Shown here: in pieces, positions 24,732-34,134 of the stretch
How the letters are laid out: each line of letters opens with the position of its first letter
Numbering within the stretch: position 1 is the first letter of the stretch
Origin: Apilactobacillus apisilvae
Lineage (GTDB): Bacteria; Bacillota; Bacilli; Lactobacillales; Lactobacillaceae
NCBI RefSeq assembly: GCF_023380225.1
Contig: NZ_CP093362.1
Location: 372,001-436,000, forward strand
DNA: 64,000 nucleotides
Reading direction: 5' to 3'
Made by a program: the position numbers and the translations under genes
Notes under the pieces: generated by a model
What the model was told of the DNA's origin: nothing
What the model saw: only the letters and a program-made list of their open reading frames with translations
Database searches by the model: none

Positions 24732-26935
24732 GCCAAACCTTCCTTCCAAGCATTCTTTAATGTCTCCATTTCACCATTTAAGTTATTATTATTGAGCTTA
24801 AAATTAATAAATGGTCCGTCAGTAGTTTTACCTATAAAAGTAGCGTTGCTTTTCATTAATGCTTCAAATTCATATTGATTATCTTTATCAACAGTAAGAA
24901 CAAATCTTGATTGCGTTTCAGAGAATAATTGAGCTGATGTAATATTCATTGAACCATCGAAACCTAAATTGTTTTTGAATAATGATTCAACTAAAGAAAC
25001 CCCCAGACCACCTTCACTAATATCATGAGCACTTTCAACTAAACCTTTTTGAATGGCTGATTGAACTAATTTTTGATTATCATATTCTTTTTGAAGATTA
25101 AAGTGCTTAATATCGCCACTGATTTCCTTATTAATCATTTTTTGCAATTCGGAACCATTAAAATCGTCATAAGTTTCACCAATTATGTATACCAATTGAT
25201 TAGCTTTAGTTGCATGTTGAGTTGTAATATAATTATTATCTTCAATTAATCCGACCATTCCGACCATTGGAGTGGGATAAATGGCTTTACTATCCGTTTC
25301 GTTATATAAAGAGACATTTCCACCAACTACAGGAGTATCAAATAATTCACAAGCTTTGGACATCCCCTCAACTGATTTATCCATTGAATAATAACTATCT
25401 GCATCATCCGGATTACCAAAATTAAGGCAGTCGGTGATTCCGATTGGTTGACCACCACTGGCAATTATATTTCTAGCAGCTTCAGCAACCGCAATTTGAC
25501 CACCAACATAAGGATTTAAATAAATGTAACGACTATTACAGTCAGTAGTCATTGCTAATGATTTATTAGTGTGACGAACTCTTACTACGGCAGCATCACT
25601 ACCTGGTGATAAGACAGTGTTAGTTTGAACTCGACTGTCATATTGACGGTATACATTTTCTTTTGAAGCAATGGTTGGCTGTGATAGTAAATTAGATAAG
25701 GTTTTATATGGTTGACTAATTTTAGGGATGAAATTTTCGCGCTTTTTAACTAAACGGTCAGGTCTAATTAATGGGTGTTTATATTCGGGGACATCATCAA
25801 CTAAACTCTTGGTTGGAATATCACAAACTGATTTTCCTAAGTATGATAAACGATACTGTCCATCATTATTAACATGGCCAATATTTACTGCTTCTAGTCC
25901 AAAGTCTTTGAATATATCAATAACTTCTTGTTCATAGCCTTTTTTAATACATAAAAGCATTCTTTCTTGTGATTCTGATAGCATAATTTCATATGGTGTC
26001 ATACTATTTTCACGTTTTGGCACTAAGTCTAAATCAAGATCGACACCACTGTTAGCTTTAGCTGCCATTTCAGCAGATGAAGAAACAATCCCAGCAGCTC
26101 CCATATCCTGAATTCCTACTAAAATATCAGAATGATTTTTAATTATTTCTAGACAGGCATCTACTAATAACTTTTCCATAAATGGATCACCAACTTGAAC
26201 TGCTGAACGGTCTGATGCTTCTTTTTCGCTAAATTCACTAGATGCAAAAGTTGCCCCATTTATTCCATCACGACCTGTTTTGGCACCAACATAAATAATC
26301 GCATTACCAGTTCCCTTAGATCGACCAACTTCGATATCAGATTGGTCCATTAATCCTACACACATAACGTTTACTAATGGATTTCCATTATAAGTATCAT
26401 CAAAACCAATTTCACCGCCAACTGTAGGGATACCAATACAATTTCCATAGCCAGCAATTCCAGATACAACACGATTAAGTAAAAATTGGTTTTTAGGGTA
26501 TTTAATTTCTCCAAATCTTAAACTATCAAGCGATGCAACGGGCTTAGCACCCATTGAAAAAATATCTCTAATAATACCGCCGACACCTGTAGAAGCTCCT
26601 TCATAAGGTTCCACAAAGCTGGGATGATTATGGCTTTCTGCTTTAAAAACAACCGCTTGTCCATCATTAATATCTAAAACACCGGCACCCTCACCAGGGC
26701 CTTGAATAACTCGTGACCCATCTGACCAAAACTTTTTTAAAATTGGTTTAGAATTTTTATATGAGCAATGCTCACTCCACATTGCAGAATATAGACCAAT
26801 TTCAGTATAATTTGGTAATCGATGAATTAATTTATCAACAATTAATTGATATTCTTGGTCAGTTAATCCCATTTTTAAGTAAACTCTTTGATCACGAATT
26901 GCCTCTGCTGATAACTCTGTGCCTTGTTTTAGCAT
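24716..26935 (-). CDS. purL: phosphoribosylformylglycinamidine synthase subunit PurL
   Basis: 739 residues, the Gram-positive small PurL, an ATP-dependent enzyme acting with PurQ (glutaminase) and PurS. Seen: EHCSYKNSKPIL near 52-63, the VFKAESHNHPSFVEPYEGA block, DSLRFGEI and two AIRS-type halves. It turns FGAR into FGAM. Two bases separate its ATG from the purQ stop. Confidence 0.97.
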   Translation of the reverse strand: MLKQGTELSAEAIRDQRVYLKMGLTDQEYQLIVDKLIHRLPNYTEIGLYSAMWSEHCSYKNSKPILKKFWSDGSRVIQGPGEGAGVLDINDGQAVVFKAESHNHPSFVEPYEGASTGVGGIIRDIFSMGAKPVASLDSLRFGEIKYPKNQFLLNRVVSGIAGYGNCIGIPTVGGEIGFDDTYNGNPLVNVMCVGLMDQSDIEVGRSKGTGNAIIYVGAKTGRDGINGATFASSEFSEKEASDRSAVQVGDPFMEKLLVDACLEIIKNHSDILVGIQDMGAAGIVSSSAEMAAKANSGVDLDLDLVPKRENSMTPYEIMLSESQERMLLCIKKGYEQEVIDIFKDFGLEAVNIGHVNNDGQYRLSYLGKSVCDIPTKSLVDDVPEYKHPLIRPDRLVKKRENFIPKISQPYKTLSNLLSQPTIASKENVYRQYDSRVQTNTVLSPGSDAAVVRVRHTNKSLAMTTDCNSRYIYLNPYVGGQIAVAEAARNIIASGGQPIGITDCLNFGNPDDADSYYSMDKSVEGMSKACELFDTPVVGGNVSLYNETDSKAIYPTPMVGMVGLIEDNNYITTQHATKANQLVYIIGETYDDFNGSELQKMINKEISGDIKHFNLQKEYDNQKLVQSAIQKGLVESAHDISEGGLGVSLVESLFKNNLGFDGSMNITSAQLFSETQSRFVLTVDKDNQYEFEALMKSNATFIGKTTDGPFINFKLNNNNLNGEMETLKNAWKEGLACYMK

Positions 26936-26937
26936 AA

Positions 26938-27606
26938 TTAAACCCTCACCTTATGATTTAGAATTGATTTAAATAACTTTAAGCCATCTTTACTACCTAA
27001 AATATCTTCGACTGCTCTCTCTGGATGGGGCATCATCCCTAGAACATTCCCTTTTTTATTGGTAATACCTGCAATATCTTGAACACTTCCATTGGGATTG
27101 TCCTGATATGTAAATAAAATTTGGTTGTTTTCCTGTAATTGCTTGAGAGTTGATTGATCACAATAATAATTTCCTTCACCATGAGCAACAGGAATTTTAA
27201 TGATTTCATCTTTTTTATAGTTATTAGTAAACATAGTTTTGTTATTAACAACTTTGACTTTTTCCCAAGATGAAACAAACTGCATATTAGTGTTTTTAAT
27301 TAATGATCCAGGCAGTAAGTTAGCTTCAGTTAAAATTTGAAAGCCGTTGCAAATTCCAATAATAAATTTACCGTCATCAGCTGCTTTTTTTATTGCTCTC
27401 ATAATTGGTGATAATTTTGCTATTGCGCCACTTCTTAAATAATCACCAAATGAGAATCCACCAGGAATTAAAATTCCGTCATAAGCGTCTAGATTATAAG
27501 TTTTAGAAGATACAATATCACACTGTTCACCCAACGCATCTTTAATTGCATAATATAGGTCATTATCACAATTAGATCCAGGAAAACTAATAACTGCAAA
27601 TTTCAT
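26938..27606 (-). CDS. purQ: phosphoribosylformylglycinamidine synthase subunit PurQ (glutaminase)
   Basis: 222 residues from the ATG at 27606; a TTG precedes it directly at 27609. The class-I amidotransferase nucleophile is in [10 protein letters not shown] and the His/Glu pair in [20 protein letters not shown] opens the protein. It delivers ammonia to PurL. AGGAAGTG at the purS end serves as binding site. Confidence 0.97.
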   Translation of the reverse strand: MKFAVISFPGSNCDNDLYYAIKDALGEQCDIVSSKTYNLDAYDGILIPGGFSFGDYLRSGAIAKLSPIMRAIKKAADDGKFIIGICNGFQILTEANLLPGSLIKNTNMQFVSSWEKVKVVNNKTMFTNNYKKDEIIKIPVAHGEGNYYCDQSTLKQLQENNQILFTYQDNPNGSVQDIAGITNKKGNVLGMMPHPERAVEDILGSKDGLKLFKSILNHKVRV

Positions 27607-27609
27607 CAA

Positions 27610-27858
27610 TTACACTTCCTTTATTTCATAATGGGATGTTTCCATATTTTGGTTTACTAGTAATTCTTCGCATGACTTTTTAACAACTTTTTCAGCATCT
27701 TCTTTGCAATTAGCGTCTATTTTTATTTCAAAATATTTATCTTGAGTAATTGAAGTTATGCTATTGTGATTTAAATTGTGCAAGGCCTTTTTGATAGCTT
27801 CACCTTGTGGATCCAAAATAGATGGTTTATGAGTTACATATAGTTTCACTAAATACAC
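27610..27858 (-). CDS. purS: phosphoribosylformylglycinamidine synthase subunit PurS, GTG start
   Basis: 82 residues, the normal size. VKLYVTHKPSILDPQGEAI and the KIDA...C-K-E-D-A-E block are typical. PurS bridges PurL and PurQ in the FGAM synthase complex. The GTG at 27858 has GGAGGAATT upstream. Confidence 0.95.
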   Translation of the reverse strand: MYLVKLYVTHKPSILDPQGEAIKKALHNLNHNSITSITQDKYFEIKIDANCKEDAEKVVKKSCEELLVNQNMETSHYEIKEV

Positions 27859-27870
27859 GATGAATTCCTC

Positions 27871-28581
27871 CTACCCCAATTCGTTTTCTAATTTATGTAG
27901 AATTTTGTAATAACCGTTCATCATATTGCCTTCTTGTTTACGAAAAACATCTTTGTCTAATGAATTTTTGGTTGTTGCATCAATTAAACGACATGAGTCG
28001 GGTGAAATTTCATCTGCCAGAATTATTTGACCATTATCATTAATTCCAAACTCCAATTTGAAATCAACTAGAATGATTCCCATGTCCATAAATAATTCAC
28101 TCATGAATCTGTTTACTTTGAGTGCTAAATGACGCATGGTAATTAATTCATTTTCTTTAGCAATGTTCAAGGCTTGTGCATCTAAATCATTTAACATTGG
28201 ATCATGCAAATGATCACTTTTCATAAAAAACTCCACGACGGTTTTAGATAATTTTTGTAAATCATCAGTACCAAAGCGTTTTTGAAAATGACCAGATGAA
28301 AGGTTTCTAACAACTACTTCCAGTGGAATCATGTTAACTCGTTGGTTTAATTGATCAGTATCAGAAATTTTTTTAATAAAATGATTAGGGATGTCATTTT
28401 TAGTTAAAAATTGAAAAATCAAGCTAGATATTTGATTATTAACAGCACCTTTATTATCAATTAATTCATTCCTTAGACCGTCACCAGCGGTAGTGTGATC
28501 AGTGTAATGTACTCTTAAAACATTCTTATCTTCAGTTTCAAAAAGTTCTTTAGTTTTACCCGAATCAATTAAATTAGTCAT
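27871..28581 (-). CDS. purC: phosphoribosylaminoimidazole-succinocarboxamide synthase (SAICAR synthetase)
   Basis: 236 residues, normal for Gram-positive PurC. GKTKELFETED near the N terminus, IPLEVVVRNLSSG, DFKLEFGI and LADEISPDSCRLID are the family blocks. It joins CAIR and aspartate using ATP. Part of the purEKCSQLFMNHD unit; AGGAG precedes purS. Confidence 0.97.
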   Translation of the reverse strand: MTNLIDSGKTKELFETEDKNVLRVHYTDHTTAGDGLRNELIDNKGAVNNQISSLIFQFLTKNDIPNHFIKKISDTDQLNQRVNMIPLEVVVRNLSSGHFQKRFGTDDLQKLSKTVVEFFMKSDHLHDPMLNDLDAQALNIAKENELITMRHLALKVNRFMSELFMDMGIILVDFKLEFGINDNGQIILADEISPDSCRLIDATTKNSLDKDVFRKQEGNMMNGYYKILHKLENELG

Positions 28582-28596
28582 TTTTAAGCTCCTTAA

Positions 28597-29718
28597 TTAT
28601 TCAAATTGCTTAACTTCTTTTAACAAATCTTCAATGGAATCACCAACAACTGTGATATGTCCCATTTTTCGTTCTGGGCGAATCTCAGCTTTACCATAGT
28701 CATGAAGATGCCATGCTGGATTATCTTTTAATTCATTTCTAGCTAATGTTAAATTATCGCCTAATAAATTAACCATTACTGAGTGATGATCCATAGTAAT
28801 TTTAGGCAATGATAATCCACAAATGCATCTAATGTGCGCTTCAAATTGTGAAATATTACAAGCCTCAATTGTGTAGTGGCCAGAATTATGAGGCCTAGGC
28901 GCTAATTCATTGACAATGATTTCATCATTGGGAAGTAAAAAGAATTCAATTCCTAATACTCCAATTAATTCTAGTTTTTCAGCTATTTTTTGGGCAACTT
29001 TTTCGGCATTTTTATGAACTTTATCATCAACCCTGGCTGGAACAATACTAGTATGCAAAATATGGTGTTTATGAATGTTTTCGCTTAGTGGGAAAGTTTC
29101 AATTTGATTATCCTTATTTCTAGCTACCATAATTGAAATTTCTTTATCAAAATTAACTTTCTGTTCTAAAATCCACTCACGACCATTTATTTTTTCAGCA
29201 GCCTTTATGACGTCTTCTTGATCGTTTAAATCAATTTGATCATGACCATCATAACCACCTTCACATGTTTTTAAGATGCTAGGAAAACCAATAATATCTA
29301 CAGCTAATTTCAAATCATCGACATTATTAACATATTGATAGTTAACCACTGGTAAATTATTATTAAACAAAAAATCTTTTTCACGCTTACGATGACTTGT
29401 AATAGATAATTCATTTAATTTTTGTGGAATCAAAACTTTATTCTGAACATCTTTAATTGAATCTTGGTCAACATTTTCAAACTCATAAGTTAAAACATCA
29501 GATTTTTCAGCCAATTTTTTTAGAGCATCTTTATCATTGTATTCAGCTACAATTTGAAAATCAGAAACCTGAGCTGCTGGAGACTTGGGTGTTGGATCCA
29601 AGATGCCTACTTTATAGCCCATTTCTTTGGCTGACAAGGCCATCATTTGACCTAATTGTCCGCCGCCTAAAATACCAATTGTTGATGGGGATGTTAAAAA
29701 ATCATTCGAGTTTGTCAT
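28597..29718 (-). CDS. purK: 5-(carboxyamino)imidazole ribonucleotide synthase
   Basis: 373 residues, ATP-grasp. N-terminal ILGGGQLGQMM Rossmann motif, then PSILKTCEGGYDGHDQ (ATP loop) and VNELAPRPHNSGHYTIEAC. It carboxylates AIR with bicarbonate and ATP to N5-CAIR, the substrate of PurE. Overlaps the purE 3' end by 17 bases. Confidence 0.96.
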   Translation of the reverse strand: MTNSNDFLTSPSTIGILGGGQLGQMMALSAKEMGYKVGILDPTPKSPAAQVSDFQIVAEYNDKDALKKLAEKSDVLTYEFENVDQDSIKDVQNKVLIPQKLNELSITSHRKREKDFLFNNNLPVVNYQYVNNVDDLKLAVDIIGFPSILKTCEGGYDGHDQIDLNDQEDVIKAAEKINGREWILEQKVNFDKEISIMVARNKDNQIETFPLSENIHKHHILHTSIVPARVDDKVHKNAEKVAQKIAEKLELIGVLGIEFFLLPNDEIIVNELAPRPHNSGHYTIEACNISQFEAHIRCICGLSLPKITMDHHSVMVNLLGDNLTLARNELKDNPAWHLHDYGKAEIRPERKMGHITVVGDSIEDLLKEVKQFE

Positions 29719-30184
29719 TACTATTAATAGCCTCCTGGGTTTGATTATTTCTGAATTTTTCCAAACTTTTTTCTACTTTTGGATTATTCAAGGCAATAAC
29801 TTGAGCTGCTAATATAGCTGCATTTTTAGCTCCAGCATCTCCAATTGCTACAGTTGCAACTGGAACACCAGATGGCATTTGAACCATTGACAATAATGAA
29901 TCCATTCCATTTAACGCTTTGGTTTTAACTGGAATTCCAACAACTGGTAAAGTTGTGTTTGCTGCTAGCATTCCAGGTAAGTGAGCTGCTCCACCTGCAG
30001 CAGCAATTATCACTTTATATTGTTCGTGTTTTGCTTGTTTTCCAAATTCTTGCAATTGATCAGGCATGCGATGAGCCGAAATTACATGTGTGCTAAAAGA
30101 CACTTCAAATTTTTCTAGCAATGAGGCTGTTTGCTTGATATTAGGCCAATCAGAGATTGAACCCATAACTATTGCTACATCCAT
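29702..30184 (-). CDS. purE: 5-(carboxyamino)imidazole ribonucleotide mutase
   Basis: 160 residues from the ATG at 30184, which has AAGGGGAG upstream; the frame is open further upstream to 30226 without a binding site. Class-I PurE motifs: IVMGSISDWP, VISAHRMPDQL, AAAGGAAHLPGMLAA and GVPVATVAIGDAGAKNAAILA. First gene of the purine operon, directly behind the PurBox promoter. Confidence 0.97.
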   Translation of the reverse strand: MDVAIVMGSISDWPNIKQTASLLEKFEVSFSTHVISAHRMPDQLQEFGKQAKHEQYKVIIAAAGGAAHLPGMLAANTTLPVVGIPVKTKALNGMDSLLSMVQMPSGVPVATVAIGDAGAKNAAILAAQVIALNNPKVEKSLEKFRNNQTQEAINSNDKLE

Positions 30185-30216
30185 TAGAAAATCTCCCCTT
30201 CGCTTTTGATGTCTTA

Positions 30217-30245
30217 ATAATATCAATTAAACTATTAATCGTCAA
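30217..30245 (-). promoter_or_regulatory. purine operon promoter
   Basis: On the minus strand, TTGACG (30245-30240), a 17-base spacer and TATTAT (30222-30217). The predicted transcript start is near 30210, about 26 bases before the purE ATG. Confidence 0.7.
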
Positions 30246-30251
30246 CAAAAA

Positions 30252-30292
30252 AGACGAACTAATTTAAAATAAATTGTATTTAATGTTCGTTT
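30252..30292 (-). promoter_or_regulatory. PurBox pair (PurR operator)
   Basis: AAAACGAACATTA on the minus strand (CGAAC at 30289-30285) and a facing CGAAC at 30255-30259. The first lies about 77 bases upstream of the predicted transcript start, close to the -76 position reported for PurR-activated promoters of lactic acid bacteria. purR itself is not in the window. Confidence 0.65.
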
Positions 30293-30303
30293 TTGACGAA
30301 ATT

Positions 30304-30339
30304 AAAAAGATCGATTGCTAAAAAGCAGTCGATCTTTTT
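30304..30339 (-). terminator. terminator after the YdjM-like gene
   Basis: Arms AAAAAGATCGATTGC and GCAGTCGATCTTTTT, at the stop codon of the hydrolase gene and upstream of the PurBoxes, separating the two units. Confidence 0.75.
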
Positions 30340-30883
30340 AATATTTAAAATTAATTACATATAGTATTAAATTGAATACTATTCCTAAAATAGAGAGAAA
30401 CAAAATAACATTTTCTTTCGTTCCACCCACTTTATATCTAAATAAACCTTTTTTACGAACATTAATAGACTTATCTAAAGGATAAAACCATCTGACTCCA
30501 CCAAATGAAAACGAATCTTCAAGAATATGTAAAAAACTCCCCGCTAAAATACCATAATAAAAGAACGCTAAATTTAATTGGCTAAATATAAAATTACCAT
30601 TCGTATAATTATTATTTGATAAATAGTAAGTTAAAAGCAGTAGTATTCCCAAAAACCAAACTGTATGTGACCACGTTCTGTGTCCCCACCATGTCATGGG
30701 CTTAGCTACTATTCCAACTTTTTTATTAATTCTAGTTTGTTTTTGATCAATGTCAGGAAGTTGAGAACCAATCCATACACCAATAATTTCGAGACTTGAT
30801 ACTAATAATGATTGATGTTCGATATTAATATAACCTAAAGCAATTGCCTCAGATAAAGCAACATGTGTTCTTCTTAATGCCAA
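30338..30883 (-). CDS. YdjM/DUF457-family membrane-bound metal-dependent hydrolase
   Basis: 181 residues with about four hydrophobic segments. Family motifs: RRTHVALSEA at the N terminus, GSQLPDIDQKQT (metal-binding D-x-D), WWGHRTWSHT (two His) and FLHILEDSFS. Such proteins are predicted membrane hydrolases; E. coli YdjM is SOS-regulated, but no LexA-like site was noticed here. Substrate unknown. Confidence 0.85.
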   Translation of the reverse strand: MALRRTHVALSEAIALGYINIEHQSLLVSSLEIIGVWIGSQLPDIDQKQTRINKKVGIVAKPMTWWGHRTWSHTVWFLGILLLLTYYLSNNNYTNGNFIFSQLNLAFFYYGILAGSFLHILEDSFSFGGVRWFYPLDKSINVRKKGLFRYKVGGTKENVILFLSILGIVFNLILYVINFKY

Positions 30884-30941
30884 TTTTATCGTTCCTTTAT
30901 TTATGTCTTAAACAATAATATTACCATACTTGCATTATGTA

Positions 30942-30974
30942 TAAAATAGAGTCCCACTTAAAGGACTCTAAAAC
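30942..30974 (-). terminator. msrA terminator
   Basis: Arms TAGAGTCC and GGACTCTA with an 8-base loop, right after msrA; the T-run on the minus strand is short. Confidence 0.55.
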
Positions 30975-30976
30975 AA

Positions 30977-31495
30977 TTATTTCCATTTAGTATCTTTAAA
31001 TTGTTGACGACCACCAAGTTCTTCAATTTGAGATCTCAAGGGATTCTTCTTATAGAAATCTTGATGATAATCTTCAGCAGGATAAAATGGCTTAGCATCT
31101 TCGATTTGAGTAACAATTGGTTCATCAAACATCCCACTATCAGCTAAATCTTTTTTAGATTGTTCAGCAATTTGTCTTTGTTCATTACTGTTTACAAATA
31201 TTACTGGACGATAACTATCGCCACGGTCTTGGAATTGTCCAGAAGCATCGGTTGGATCGGTCTGTCTCCAATAAATTTCAACTAAGTCTTTATATGAAAT
31301 GATTGATGGATCAAATGTAATTTCAACCGCTTCAGTATGTCCAGTTGTATGGGAACATACTTCTTCGTAAGTTGGATTAGGTACATGACCGCCTGTATAA
31401 CCTGATACTACTTTTTCAATCCCAGGTTGTTGATCAAAAGGTTCTACCATGCACCAGAAACATCCACCTGCAAATATTGCTGTATCTTTTGCCAT
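30977..31495 (-). CDS. msrA: peptide methionine sulfoxide reductase MsrA
   Basis: 172 residues from the ATG at 31495; an upstream GTG at 31507 would overlap the AAGGGG binding site. The catalytic motif is AGGCFWC near residues 8-14, with [16 protein letters not shown] and the EAVEITFDP block. It reduces the S-epimer of methionine sulfoxide. Fifteen bases downstream of msrB; the two form an oxidative repair pair. Confidence 0.96.
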   Translation of the reverse strand: MAKDTAIFAGGCFWCMVEPFDQQPGIEKVVSGYTGGHVPNPTYEEVCSHTTGHTEAVEITFDPSIISYKDLVEIYWRQTDPTDASGQFQDRGDSYRPVIFVNSNEQRQIAEQSKKDLADSGMFDEPIVTQIEDAKPFYPAEDYHQDFYKKNPLRSQIEELGGRQQFKDTKWK

Positions 31496-31510
31496 ATTCA
31501 AATTCACCCC

Positions 31511-31948
31511 TTATTTAAAATCTTTTAGGTATTCACCATATCCATTATCTTCTAATTTATCGACAGGAATAAATTTTAATGAAGCTGAATTAATACAATA
31601 TCTTAAGCCACCCTTATCTTTAGGACCATCAGGAAAGACATGACCTAAATGAGAATTAGCTCCACTACTTTTAACTTCATTTCTTACCATGCCATGGGAA
31701 GTATCTAGATTACTATTTATATTTTTGTCTGCGATTGGTTTAGTAAATGCTGGCCAACCACAACCAGAATTATATTTATCTTTAGAAGTAAATAAAGGCT
31801 CTCCCGAAACAATATCTACGTACAATCCGTCTTCAAAAAAATCATCATATTCATTATTAAAAGGCATTTCTGTACCTGCGTTTTGTGTTACATTATATTG
31901 TTCAGCAGTTAAAGTTTTTTTCAAATCTTCTTTACTATATTTAGCCAT
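31511..31948 (-). CDS. msrB: peptide methionine sulfoxide reductase MsrB
   Basis: 145 residues from the ATG at 31948 (AAGGAG upstream). Family motifs: [43 protein letters not shown] and RYCINSASL, the last with the catalytic Cys. The two zinc-binding CxxC motifs found in some MsrB proteins are absent, as in many lactic acid bacteria. It reduces the R-epimer. Transcribed ahead of msrA. Confidence 0.96.
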
Positions 31949-32042
31949 TATAAACAACTCCTTAGAAATAATATATCTTACACGATATATTATATATACT
32001 AATCATTATTTTTGATAATGCAAGGATTAATTCTTATAAAAT

Positions 32043-32080
32043 AAAAAAGTTTTTGAATTTTATAAATCCAAAAACTTTTT
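32043..32080 (-). terminator. ppaC terminator
   Basis: Arms AAAAAAGTTTTTG and CAAAAACTTTTT just beyond the ppaC stop. Confidence 0.75.
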
Positions 32081-32084
32081 ATTA

Positions 32085-33014
32085 TTAATCTAAAACATCA
32101 GTTAATGGTGGTACAACTTGTTTCTTTCTGGATACAACACCTGGTAAAGCAATTGTATCTTCATCAGAAAGCTTACCATCAAAAGCTTTTTCTACAGCTG
32201 ACTTAGGTTCACCAACTACGATTAATTCAGAATTACTATTTAAAACGTTAGTAGCAATAACTAAGAATAAATCATAATCATTTTTATCAGCTTCATTTTT
32301 CATAGCTGCTTTTAAGTCATCTTTGCGTTTTAAAACGTCATTTAAATCAACAGTATTAATTTGATCAATACGTACAGATTTGCCACCCATTGTAAATGAC
32401 TTAGCATCGCCGTCAATTAAATCTTCGTCAGATCTGGCATCAACGTTAGTACCAGCTTTTAACATTTTGATACCATATTCTTCATAATCTACATTAGCAA
32501 TCTTAGCTAATGATTCAACTGCATGTTTATCAACATCAGTAGTTGTAGGTGATTTTAATAACAAAGTATCTGAAATGATTGCTGATAACATTAATCCAGC
32601 AATCTTTTCGGGAATTTCAATTGATTTTTCCTTAAACATTTCGAATAATACAGTGCTTACACATCCAACTGGTTCAGCACGGTAAAATAAAGGCTTTTCC
32701 GTATTAAAGTTAGCGATACGATGATGATCAACAACATGAGTAACTGTTACTTTATCGATATCTGCAACACTTTGTTGAGGTTCATTATGGTCCACTAGCA
32801 TTACTGAGTCTACTTCTGGTTTGGCTTCTTTAATAATGCGTGGTGCTTCTTGATTAAAGTAGTCTAAAACAAATTTAGTTTCTTCATTAGGTTCGCCTAA
32901 AGCAACTGCCTCAACGTCATAACCTAATTTTTCTTGATAATATGCATATTCGATAGATGCGCAAATTGCATCTGTATCCGGACTTTGGTGTCCAAAAACT
33001 AACTCTTTAGCCAT
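32085..33014 (-). CDS. ppaC: manganese-dependent inorganic pyrophosphatase (family II)
   Basis: 309 residues. DHH-family motifs in order: [17 protein letters not shown] (about 7-23), [19 protein letters not shown] (DHH) and the C-terminal DHHA2 part with [10 protein letters not shown]. It hydrolyses pyrophosphate to phosphate in the cytosol. The upstream LysR gene ends 24 bases before its start, so the two may be co-transcribed. Confidence 0.97.
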   Translation of the reverse strand: MAKELVFGHQSPDTDAICASIEYAYYQEKLGYDVEAVALGEPNEETKFVLDYFNQEAPRIIKEAKPEVDSVMLVDHNEPQQSVADIDKVTVTHVVDHHRIANFNTEKPLFYRAEPVGCVSTVLFEMFKEKSIEIPEKIAGLMLSAIISDTLLLKSPTTTDVDKHAVESLAKIANVDYEEYGIKMLKAGTNVDARSDEDLIDGDAKSFTMGGKSVRIDQINTVDLNDVLKRKDDLKAAMKNEADKNDYDLFLVIATNVLNSNSELIVVGEPKSAVEKAFDGKLSDEDTIALPGVVSRKKQVVPPLTDVLD

Positions 33015-33037
33015 TAAAAAAATCCCCTTTGAAGTCT

Positions 33038-34006
33038 TTAATTTTTTTCTTTAATTCTAGATAAGTAATCTTCTTTTTCTAAATACTTATCAAATTGATC
33101 CAAGAAATTACCAATACGAGGAATTAGACGTTTGTTTTTACGATAAACAAATGCTAAGTCAAATTTAATATTGGGGGTTAATTTAGAAACCCATGTATCT
33201 ACATTTTCCATTTTATCAATATCTTTGTCAATCATAAATGAAGATGGTAGTGCAGTATTAGAACCTGTTTTAACTGCAAACTTCAAAATTTGTTTTGGAG
33301 TAGTAAAACGAGCAGCACTGTTAGGTAAATCAACTAGTTGATTTTTGAATTGTTCTTTTAAAATAAAGTCTAGGAAATATCCTTCTGGATAGGTTACCCA
33401 AGGTGCATTTAATGTATCTTGAAATTTAACTTTATCTTTTTTAGACAACTCTTTATCGTGATGAATAAACATTAAATCATCACTGATTATTTTCTTAGCT
33501 TCATATGGTTTCCAATTCTTAATTGATGAATCTGGTAAGTACATAATTGCTAAATCAATTTGGTTATTTTCTAGTGATTCCCAAATTTCTTTACGAGTTA
33601 ACATACGTAAGTTAATTCTCAAAGATGGATTGTTTTTGTACATCTCAATACTAAAATCTTCTAATACTTTATCTTGAATAGATGATAGTACCCCAATATT
33701 GATATCTCCACTAGTTGCACTGTTTGATTGCTCAATTTCATCAGCTGTTTCGTTTAAAATGCTATAAATATCTTTTGTTGATTTAAGCATAATGGTTCCT
33801 GCTGAAGATAACTTAAGTTTTTTACCAATTGAATAGAATAGTGGTGATCCAATGGTTTTTTCTAATTTTTTAATTTGTTGAGTCAAAGCAGGCTGAGTAA
33901 TACCCAGAATTTGAGCAGCCTGTGTATAATTCATCGTATCTGCTAATTGTAAAAAATATGTTAAAGTTTTTGATGAAAAAATATTTTCTTGTCTAGTTTT
34001 TTTCAT
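33038..34006 (-). CDS. LysR-family transcriptional regulator
   Basis: 322 residues. The winged HTH is at about 12-70 ([28 protein letters not shown], shown in parts), followed by a substrate-binding domain (about 100-300). AGGAGAA precedes the ATG. It reads in the same direction as ppaC, not divergently, so its target is not evident from layout. Effector unknown. Confidence 0.92.
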   Translation of the reverse strand: MKKTRQENIFSSKTLTYFLQLADTMNYTQAAQILGITQPALTQQIKKLEKTIGSPLFYSIGKKLKLSSAGTIMLKSTKDIYSILNETADEIEQSNSATSGDINIGVLSSIQDKVLEDFSIEMYKNNPSLRINLRMLTRKEIWESLENNQIDLAIMYLPDSSIKNWKPYEAKKIISDDLMFIHHDKELSKKDKVKFQDTLNAPWVTYPEGYFLDFILKEQFKNQLVDLPNSAARFTTPKQILKFAVKTGSNTALPSSFMIDKDIDKMENVDTWVSKLTPNIKFDLAFVYRKNKRLIPRIGNFLDQFDKYLEKEDYLSRIKEKN

Positions 34007-34134
34007 GAAATTCTCCTAATTATTTAATAATAATATATTGTTATACTAATATTCTTTTTATTATGATAAACCATAAAAAGGTAAATAACAATAATTTTAT
34101 GATTATTATAAATATTTTCTTTAATTAGTTTGAA

